Shown: positions 32,773 to 38,411 of the stretch, piece after piece
Layout: each line of letters opens with the position of its first letter
Position numbering within the stretch: the stretch's first letter is position 1
Assembly (NCBI RefSeq): GCF_009711345.1
Contig: NZ_SMMA01000063.1
Coordinates: forward strand, 267,658-306,068
Reading direction: 5' to 3'
Length of the DNA: 38,411 nucleotides
Source of the DNA: Pseudovibrio flavus
GTDB lineage: Bacteria; Pseudomonadota; Alphaproteobacteria; Rhizobiales; Stappiaceae
Position numbers and translations under genes: made by a program
The notes under the pieces: generated by a model
The model's database searches: none
What the model was told of the DNA's origin: nothing
The model's input: only the letters and a program-made list of their open reading frames with translations

Positions 32773-33834
32773 ATGAAAGTAGCCGTCGTTCTTCCGCGCG
32801 GGATGAATTTCTCCGCTGTGGGAGCAACCTCTATTGATTTGGTAACGCGTGACCTTATCGAAAACAGTAGCTACAAGGCCAACTGTTTGGTCATCGGCGA
32901 AGCCGTTCCTGATCCGTTTAAGGCGCTGAATTTCAAAGGCATTGAAGCAAAGTCGCAGAAACAGTTTGATCGCCAGTGCATTAAGGCGCTCAAAGAATTT
33001 GAGCCTAAAGTTATCGTCGTTCATCAGTATCCGGAAACAGCGAATACAATTGCCAAGTCCTTTGAAGGAACCAAGGTCGTTCTTTATCGCCACGGCCTTT
33101 TGAAAAAGAGATCAGGAAAAATTGATCGCTTCTTCAAAGGGTTGGTTTTCAAGCACCTGTCACACATCGTCTTTGTTAGTGAGTTTATTCGTCAGCAGTT
33201 CTTGGAGGACTACCCATCCCTCACTGGCCGTACTTTGGTGATCAACAACGCTGTCGATGTTGAGTTCTGGCGACCGGCGGAGATTAAGAGCAATACTGCC
33301 GTTTATGTTGGTCGTTGCAGGCGGGACAAAGGCATTTTCGAGCTAGTGGAAGGCTTTAAAAAAGTCGAGATCTCCGGCTGGAAATTGCAGCTTGTAGTGG
33401 CGGTGCAGACGGACGAAGAAAAAGCGCTCTTCAAGATATTGTCACAGGCAGTGGAGGGAGAACCCTCTATTTCCATCAGCAAAAACCTTAGTTCAGATGC
33501 GGTTCGGGACGTGTTGGCTGAGGCGAAAATTGCGGTGCTTCCCTCCATTGTTCGCGAGGGTTTCCCCCGCGCTGTTGTGGAGGCGATGGCTTGCGGCTGC
33601 GCAGTGATCGCGACTAATCGGGGCGGAACGCCGGAGGCAGCCGGAGATTGTGCAATCCTGCTTGATGAGCCAACACCTTCCGTCATAGCTAAAGCCCTAC
33701 AAGAGCTATCGGCCAATGAAGCCCACTTGGCGGAACTTGCTGAAGCCGGACGAGAGCGCATCGCTACCAAACTTCGCATTCAAACCATAGCCAAAGACTA
33801 CGATCAGTTTCTGGCGGAGTTGGCGGGGGTGTGA
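32773..33834 (+). CDS. glycosyltransferase family 4
   Basis: The 353-residue GT-B enzyme has a C-terminal nucleotide-sugar domain with AVYVGRCRRDKGIFELVEGFKK and the E-x7-E motif in EGFPRAVVEAMACGCAVIATNRGGTPE. The N-terminal domain opens MKVAVVLPRGMNFSAVGATSIDLV. A TTG at 32713 is in frame, but ATG 32773 gives the natural family N terminus. The next gene starts directly after its stop. It is part of the surface-glycan cluster; donor and acceptor are unknown. Confidence 0.92.
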   Translation: MKVAVVLPRGMNFSAVGATSIDLVTRDLIENSSYKANCLVIGEAVPDPFKALNFKGIEAKSQKQFDRQCIKALKEFEPKVIVVHQYPETANTIAKSFEGTKVVLYRHGLLKKRSGKIDRFFKGLVFKHLSHIVFVSEFIRQQFLEDYPSLTGRTLVINNAVDVEFWRPAEIKSNTAVYVGRCRRDKGIFELVEGFKKVEISGWKLQLVVAVQTDEEKALFKILSQAVEGEPSISISKNLSSDAVRDVLAEAKIAVLPSIVREGFPRAVVEAMACGCAVIATNRGGTPEAAGDCAILLDEPTPSVIAKALQELSANEAHLAELAEAGRERIATKLRIQTIAKDYDQFLAELAGV

Positions 33835-34791
33835 ATGGCAGACCTTCGTATCTCCGTTGTTATTCCAGTCAAGAATGGTGAGGCAACCATCGCATCTGCG
33901 CTGGATAGCGTGCTAATCCAAACTCACGTGCCTGCTGAGGTCATCGTCGTTGATGATGGGTCAACCGATAGTACGCCGCAGATACTTGAAGCTTATAGTG
34001 ACAAGTACCCGCAAGTGCGCAGAGTTGTAGCGACTGGCTCTGGTATTAGCGATGCCCTCAATCAAGGTATTGCAGAGGCGAGTGGAGATCTAATCGCCAG
34101 AATGGATGGTGATGACCTTTGCTTCCCTGAGCGCTTCGAAAAGCAGTTAAAGGAATTTGAAAAGCGCCCTGACCTCGTGCTTCTTGGTAGCTTTGTTGAG
34201 ACCTTCACCCACGATGAAGATGCAGGAAACAAAGAACAAAATACAACCGGCTCCAGTGCTATCAAAGCACGGCTCCCTTACACGCCAGTGTTTGCTCATC
34301 CCTCAATCATGATGCGGCGAGAAGCCGTAGATCAAATCGGGGGGTACAGAAAACTATTCGACGGTGCCGAGGATCACGATTTGTACCTGCGCCTTTCTAA
34401 GGTTGGCGAAGTCGACATCCTTCCTCAGTGTCTTCTCCGCTACCGTGTACATGCCGGACAAATCAGTCAGGTGAAGAAGGCCAAGGGCTTATGTGCATCA
34501 GTTGGTGCTGCCTACTCGGCAATGTGTGTCGATCGTGGACTAACGGACCGCGCAGTGAATGCTGCCTCGACACAGGAATTGGTGATTGCCTTTTTGAATG
34601 AGATTGCCAACGGCGAAATCCCAATTAACAAGCAGTTGTTAAAAGTCGTCACCAGAGCTTTTGCTGGCCTAAGAGAAACAAGCAAAGGCCAGCAAATCGT
34701 TAAGCAACTATCGCGAAAAATTGCTGGCTCCCTTATGAAATCCGGGCATCCGCTGCAAGCTTTCAGAATCTATCGGCATGGGCGCAAATAG
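33835..34791 (+). CDS. glycosyltransferase family 2
   Basis: The 318-residue GT-A enzyme has ISVVIPVKNGEATIASALDSVL, VVDDGSTDSTPQ (38-49), the metal motif ARMDGDD (88-94) and the catalytic ED in FDGAEDHDLYLRL. The region after about residue 215 is variable and probably binds the acceptor. Its ATG abuts the stop of the preceding gene, so it is translated by coupling. It ends only 19 bases from the convergent PLP-enzyme gene. Confidence 0.92.
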   Translation: MADLRISVVIPVKNGEATIASALDSVLIQTHVPAEVIVVDDGSTDSTPQILEAYSDKYPQVRRVVATGSGISDALNQGIAEASGDLIARMDGDDLCFPERFEKQLKEFEKRPDLVLLGSFVETFTHDEDAGNKEQNTTGSSAIKARLPYTPVFAHPSIMMRREAVDQIGGYRKLFDGAEDHDLYLRLSKVGEVDILPQCLLRYRVHAGQISQVKKAKGLCASVGAAYSAMCVDRGLTDRAVNAASTQELVIAFLNEIANGEIPINKQLLKVVTRAFAGLRETSKGQQIVKQLSRKIAGSLMKSGHPLQAFRIYRHGRK

Positions 34792-34810
34792 ATCCAATGC
34801 CGTAAACGGC

Positions 34811-35929
34811 TTAGAGTTCCCCATCAAGCTCTCTAAAGCGGTCAATGATCAGCGCCATTTCCCCTTCTCGCAGGGTCATTGGATTTACGAAGACCTGATT
34901 AGGATGCTCGGAATTGCACATGATTCGCGGCTCGCCGTTTAGCAGCAGGTCCAGCATCTTTTTCTCGTCGTGAGGGAATGAGACACTTGCCCGTGCCATA
35001 GGCTGTCCCGCTTCGTTTGGATAGCAACGTGAAACGCTAAAACAGGTGCCTTCTAGACCAGCTGCAAGAAGGCGGATTTGTTCTTCAGCCCATTCATTGC
35101 GCGCATCCCAGTTTAGTTCGACAGCTTCTTTAACCGCGTGGTAGAGGCCAATAATCTCTTCCCTGCCGGTCTTTAGCATGCGGCCAAAGCCGTAGTTGGG
35201 AAATCCGACCTCCTGAATTGCGCCAACAAACTCTTGGATTCCGACGATAAGGCCACTGGACTGCGGGCCTTTCAAATCCTTACCGCCAGAAAAGATAGCT
35301 GCATCCGCGCCTGCTTGGGTGTATCGCCACAGATTTTCGATAGGTGGTATCTGCGCGGCACAGTCGACGATAAGCGGAACCGCCCGCTCAGAACATATAT
35401 TCTGCGTATCTTCAAAACTAAGGCCACCTGGAGCCATCCAGCCTCCCTCACCCGCGAAGAAGAAGACAGCGGCGGTCCTATCATTAATCGCCTGCTGTAG
35501 GTCGAGTGGTGTCAGCGGTAGAATAATATTCGGGTAACCGATTTGGCGGATTTTTGCGCCAAACTGTTTAACCGCGAAGTCGTAAGGGTTGCGGTGAGCG
35601 CCGAAGATAATGACTTCGCTCTGCGCGATTTCTTCAGCCTCTAGGTAGTAGGCGGGCTTACCGAGTTTGCGGGCGACAGCTGTCGCGGTTGCCAGATAAA
35701 GGCCGCTTGCAGCACCATTGCAAACGAAGGCCGCTTCGTTGCGCGTAAGCTCTGCGAGCTTTGCGTGCACAACCTTTTGAAGCTGGCGGATCTCGATATG
35801 CTGGCTCGCAGCTTGGCGGATCGCCTCCAGAGTGGCGGGGCTCATTCGTGAGCCGCCTATGGCGGTGTAGGTGCCTGCCGCATTGATGAGGGGGCGAAGG
35901 CCCAGTTCGTCATAGATATTTGCGGTCAT
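34811..35929 (-). CDS. SelA-like PLP-dependent enzyme (amino sugar-acid lyase group)
   Basis: The 372-residue fold-type I PLP enzyme is of the SelA/DgaE branch. The PLP lysine is K217 in FSGGKDLKGPQSSGLIVG, and D189 in LIVDCAAQ is the expected partner of the cofactor ring. The opening YDELGLRPLINAAGTYTAIGGSRM is typical. It lacks the N-terminal domain and neighbours (SelB, selC) expected of true selenocysteine synthase. Known relatives include D-glucosaminate-6-phosphate ammonia-lyase. An in-frame start at 36001 overlaps the ridA gene; ATG 35929 gives the normal N terminus. The neighbours RidA and two sugar-acid dehydratases suggest elimination of ammonia or water from an (amino) sugar acid, with RidA handling the enamine/imine product (inference). 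Confidence 0.85.
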   Translation of the reverse strand: MTANIYDELGLRPLINAAGTYTAIGGSRMSPATLEAIRQAASQHIEIRQLQKVVHAKLAELTRNEAAFVCNGAASGLYLATATAVARKLGKPAYYLEAEEIAQSEVIIFGAHRNPYDFAVKQFGAKIRQIGYPNIILPLTPLDLQQAINDRTAAVFFFAGEGGWMAPGGLSFEDTQNICSERAVPLIVDCAAQIPPIENLWRYTQAGADAAIFSGGKDLKGPQSSGLIVGIQEFVGAIQEVGFPNYGFGRMLKTGREEIIGLYHAVKEAVELNWDARNEWAEEQIRLLAAGLEGTCFSVSRCYPNEAGQPMARASVSFPHDEKKMLDLLLNGEPRIMCNSEHPNQVFVNPMTLREGEMALIIDRFRELDGEL

Positions 35930-35975
35930 CAGAATAAGCTTCTCACTCTGGAGGGATCTCGCGGTGGCGGGCTGC

Positions 35976-36374
35976 TTATGGCAGCATAGCCCACATTTCA
36001 ATTTCTACTTTAAAGGTGGAAAGCAGGCCGGTCTGTACTGCTGTTCTTGCAGGTCTAGGTTCCGGCATAAGCTCGCTGTAAACACTATTAAAGCGTGGCC
36101 ATTCAGCAAGATCGGTTAGATACACATTCACCTTGAACACATCATCAAAGCTCGCGCCTGCGGTCTTAAGCTGTTCTTCGCAGTTTTGCAGAGTAACGCG
36201 CGTTTGCTCTTCAATAGTATCGCCAATCACCTCACCCGCTTTGTTTAGCGGTGCCTGCCCGCTGATAAGCACAAGGCGGGAACCTTCTACGATAATGACA
36301 GGAGAATATGGGCCAGCAGTAACGTGCTGGCTGGCTCCTTCTGGCACTGATTTTGTCTTGTTAACGTTCTGCAT
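35976..36374 (-). CDS. ridA: RidA-family enamine/imine deaminase
   Basis: The 132-residue protein is of RidA (YjgF/YER057c/UK114) type. It opens with TKSVPEGASQHVTAGPYSPVIIVEGSRLVLISGQAP, has IEEQTRVTLQNCEEQLKTAGASFDDVFKVNVYLTD in the middle, and carries the substrate-binding arginine in PARTAVQTGLL. A longer in-frame reading from 36476 would lie within the upstream gene; ATG 36374 fits the usual length. RidA proteins hydrolyse reactive enamines or imines released by PLP enzymes, and here the gene sits directly beside one. It follows the dehydratase gene by 10 bases. Confidence 0.92.
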   Translation of the reverse strand: MQNVNKTKSVPEGASQHVTAGPYSPVIIVEGSRLVLISGQAPLNKAGEVIGDTIEEQTRVTLQNCEEQLKTAGASFDDVFKVNVYLTDLAEWPRFNSVYSELMPEPRPARTAVQTGLLSTFKVEIEMWAMLP

Positions 36375-36384
36375 TGGCCTGCCC

Positions 36385-37590
36385 TTAAAGATCGCCAGTA
36401 ATGCGAATGGTTGCATCGTCACGAGTGAAGACCTCTGGCACGAGATCAATGCCCAGACCCGGTGCAGTTGGAACATTGAAGTAACCGTTCTCCAATACAG
36501 GCAGACCGGTCATAAGCTGCTGATACCAACCGTAATAGAAGGCGCGAACCATTTCCTGAACCAGCGCGTTAGGAAGGTTGAAGGAAAGATGGACAGCGGC
36601 AGTCAAAAGACCCGGACCAGTGCAGTCATGTGGCGCTACTGGCAACTCGTAAGTCTCAGCCATTGTGGCGATTTTCTTCGCCTCGGTAAGACCGCCACAC
36701 CAGCCGATATCCAGCATACATACGTCTGTTGCTTTCTTCTCGAAGAGTTCGCGGAACGACCAGCGTGTCGCGAGGTTCTCGGAGGCGGTTACCCATGTTT
36801 CAGCGCGGCGGGCATATTCAGCCAAAGCGTCGGCATTGGTCATCTTGATTGGGTCTTCCAGCCAGAAGACGTTGTATGGCTTCAAGGCGCGGGCAATCTT
36901 TTCTGCCATCGGTAGGTTCCATACGGAGTGAAGCTCCACATGGATATCCATCTTTTCGCCAACGGCCTCACGGATCTGCTTGAACGGACGAAGACCGGCT
37001 TCAAGATCCTCAGGCGAAATATAGGTGCCGTTGTGCTTTACTGCGAATTGGTCGAACGGCCAGATTTTCATACCTGTGATGCCCATGTCGAGCAGGCTCT
37101 GCGCGAGCGGCCCAGCATCTGTCAGGAAGGCTTCAAGGTCTTCATAGGGCCCTTCAGGCTCGGAAATGGTGGACCAGTCTTCGGTGGTGTTTACCTGTTT
37201 GTCACGCACATATTGATAACCGGCGCAGGTGTTATAAACGCGCAGTTTTTCGCGGCTTTTGCCGCCAAGAAGCTGGTGAACCGGAACGCCAAGCGTTTTA
37301 CCCGCAAGGTCCCAAAGGGCGATATCAACCGCGGAGGCGGCACGCATTTCAGCGCCGGTGGAGTTAAAGCCGCAAACTGGGTTGAGCATCATACGGGAGA
37401 TGTTGTCGATCTCGCGCGGGTCTTTGCCGATTAGCGATGGCGCGAGCGTTTCGTGCAGGTAACCGCAAACCGCTTCGGTGCCATAAAAGGTTTCGCCTAG
37501 ACCGTAAACGCCTGTGTCGGCATGAACGCGAATCCACGTAACATTTCGGAATTCGCGCAGATTGATGGATTCGATTGCTTTGATTTTCAT
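36385..37590 (-). CDS. enolase-superfamily sugar-acid dehydratase (mandelate racemase subgroup)
   Basis: The 401-residue enzyme has the two-domain enolase-superfamily layout. Metal ligands are E219 (HVELHS), E245 (FWLEDP) and E271 (SENL), with the regular spacing of 26. Acid/base candidates are K175 in GMKIWPFD, D294 in DIGWCGG, H321 in VAPHDCTGP and E346 in QEMV. Such enzymes remove water from aldonic or aldaric acids to give 2-keto-3-deoxy acids. The KIW form of the lysine motif differs from the KxK of mandelate racemase, so the exact substrate is open. It lies between an IlvD/EDD dehydratase and ridA on one strand. Confidence 0.93.
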   Translation of the reverse strand: MKIKAIESINLREFRNVTWIRVHADTGVYGLGETFYGTEAVCGYLHETLAPSLIGKDPREIDNISRMMLNPVCGFNSTGAEMRAASAVDIALWDLAGKTLGVPVHQLLGGKSREKLRVYNTCAGYQYVRDKQVNTTEDWSTISEPEGPYEDLEAFLTDAGPLAQSLLDMGITGMKIWPFDQFAVKHNGTYISPEDLEAGLRPFKQIREAVGEKMDIHVELHSVWNLPMAEKIARALKPYNVFWLEDPIKMTNADALAEYARRAETWVTASENLATRWSFRELFEKKATDVCMLDIGWCGGLTEAKKIATMAETYELPVAPHDCTGPGLLTAAVHLSFNLPNALVQEMVRAFYYGWYQQLMTGLPVLENGYFNVPTAPGLGIDLVPEVFTRDDATIRITGDL

Positions 37591-37661
37591 GGGTAACTCT
37601 GGGAGTGGATGGACCTAAGCGAAGGCCTAAAAGCTATGGTGACTGAGAGGTCGGGCGTGGT

Positions 37662-37689
37662 GGGCAGGGAGGCAAATGCACCCCTGCCC
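37662..37689 (-). promoter_or_regulatory. hairpin after the IlvD/EDD dehydratase gene
   Basis: GGGCAGGG (37662-37669) pairs perfectly with CCCTGCCC (37682-37689) around a 12-base loop, ten bases past the dehydratase stop. On the minus strand no T-run follows, so it is more likely an mRNA-stabilising or processing hairpin than a terminator. Confidence 0.6.
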
Positions 37690-37699
37690 TGTAGCTCAA

Positions 37700-38411
37700 T
37701 TAGTGAGATTCACGCGGGATATCTGCGCCGCGGCAACCAATGAGGAAGTCAAGGTCACAGCCGGTATCTGCCTGCATGACAGTGCGGCGGTAGAGGCCCT
37801 GATAACCACCTTCCTTGGAGAAGTCCGGTGCTACCCATTTCTCGCGGCGACGTGCCAGTTCTTCATCAGAAACTTCGAGAATGAGAGAGCGTGCATCAAC
37901 GTCGAGGCTGATCATGTCACCGGTCTCAACCAGTGCAATGTTACCGCCAGCAGCTGCTTCTGGAGCAGAGTGCAGCACAACGGTGCCGTAGGCTGTACCG
38001 CTCATGCGGCCGTCAGAAATACGCACCATGTCCTTGATGCCTTTCTGCAGAACCTTTGGCGGCAGACCCATGTTGCCCACTTCCGCAAAGCCCGGATAGC
38101 CCTTAGGGCCAGCGCCTTTGAGAACCATGATACAGGTTTCATCGATATCCAGTTCAGGATCTTCGATGCGAGCCTTGTAATCTTCGATGTCTTCAAAGAC
38201 GACCGCACGGCCACGATGCTTCATAAGTTCAGGAGAAGCTGCAGATGGCTTGATGATGGAGCCGTTTTCAGCAAGGTTACCGCGCAGAACAGCGATACCG
38301 CCGCTTTCAACCAGTGGCTTGTCCCAATCAAGAATAACATCGTCGCCCCAACGCTCAGCGTCCTTGACGTTGTCTTTGACGGAGTTGCCGTTCACGGTGA
38401 TGATGTCTTCG
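37700..38411 (-). CDS. IlvD/EDD-family dehydratase, C-terminal part (truncated by window edge)
   Basis: About 237 C-terminal residues are present and the reading frame stays open to the edge, reading EDIITVNGNSVKDNV at the cut. Family blocks are SGGIAVLRGNLAENGSIIKP, MVLKGAGPKGYPGFAEVGNMGLP and ISDGRMSGTAYGTVVLHSAPEAAAGG, the last containing the conserved SDGRMSG active-site segment. The style is that of the aldonate dehydratases (arabonate/xylonate group) rather than dihydroxyacid dehydratase. The iron-sulfur cysteines lie outside the window. A sugar-acid role fits the adjacent enolase-superfamily dehydratase. Confidence 0.93.
   Translation of the reverse strand, partial: EDIITVNGNSVKDNVKDAERWGDDVILDWDKPLVESGGIAVLRGNLAENGSIIKPSAASPELMKHRGRAVVFEDIEDYKARIEDPELDIDETCIMVLKGAGPKGYPGFAEVGNMGLPPKVLQKGIKDMVRISDGRMSGTAYGTVVLHSAPEAAAGGNIALVETGDMISLDVDARSLILEVSDEELARRREKWVAPDFSKEGGYQGLYRRTVMQADTGCDLDFLIGCRGADIPRESH

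Noticed and set aside
34811-35929. True selenocysteine synthase (SelA)
   Set aside because: The length is about 372 residues, selB and selC are absent, and the neighbours are sugar-acid enzymes, so the metabolic SelA-like branch is preferred.
1-38411. CRISPR array, insertion sequence or prophage
   Set aside because: No regularly spaced repeats, transposase, integrase or structural phage genes are visible in any frame.

Overview
The window looks like an accessory, transport-rich stretch of a marine-type alphaproteobacterial chromosome. The grounds are moderate GC, dense operons, many TRAP and tripartite tricarboxylate (TTT) transporters, and several GntR/FCD regulators. A Hyphomicrobiales genus such as Pseudovibrio or a relative is my guess from gene style only; no rRNA or marker gene is present. 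I see no tRNA, rRNA, CRISPR array, insertion sequence, prophage or replication origin.

Layout. (1) 36-4727, plus strand: tctC-tctB-tctA, a small exported protein, and a cytoplasmic beta-propeller resembling oligogalacturonate lyase. (2) 4806-9869, minus strand and convergent with (1): a FadR-type GntR regulator, dctP, a KduI/IolB-type isomerase, dctQ, dctM and a KdgF-type cupin. Together (1) and (2) read as an uptake and breakdown locus for (oligo)uronates or related unsaturated sugar acids. The regulator gene carries an upstream palindrome (9913-9926) of the UxuR/ExuR kind. (3) 10172-15703: a DeoR repressor divergent from an ABC importer of the 2-aminoethylphosphonate/AfuABC kind and a HAD phosphatase, probably for import and dephosphorylation of an organophosphorus compound. 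(4) 15841-19197: a GntR/FCD regulator and an SsuABC/NMT1-type ABC importer of unknown substrate. (5) 19377-23159: a second TRAP operon (minus) divergent from its GntR/FCD regulator, with strong palindromes between them. (6) 23219-26080: an HSL-type alpha/beta hydrolase, a DUF1801 protein, and a secondary alcohol dehydrogenase strikingly like the NADP-dependent enzymes of thermophilic Firmicutes. (7) 26385-30655: a two-gene RND efflux pump. (8) 31012-34791: four glycosyltransferases for a surface glycan, one resembling animal GM2 synthase (GT12). (9) 34811-38411, minus strand: a SelA-like PLP enzyme, RidA, an enolase-superfamily sugar-acid dehydratase, and the C-terminal part of an IlvD/EDD dehydratase running off the right edge.

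Recurring themes are as follows. Each of the four solute-binding-protein genes that is followed by its membrane or ATPase partners across an intergenic gap has a strong hairpin in that gap, so the binding protein can be made in excess. Regulators sit beside their transport operons with palindromic candidate operators. The most unusual elements are the propeller protein with a changed metal site in the TTT operon, the TbADH-like dehydrogenase, the GM2-synthase-like glycosyltransferase, and the SelA-like/RidA/dehydratase cluster.
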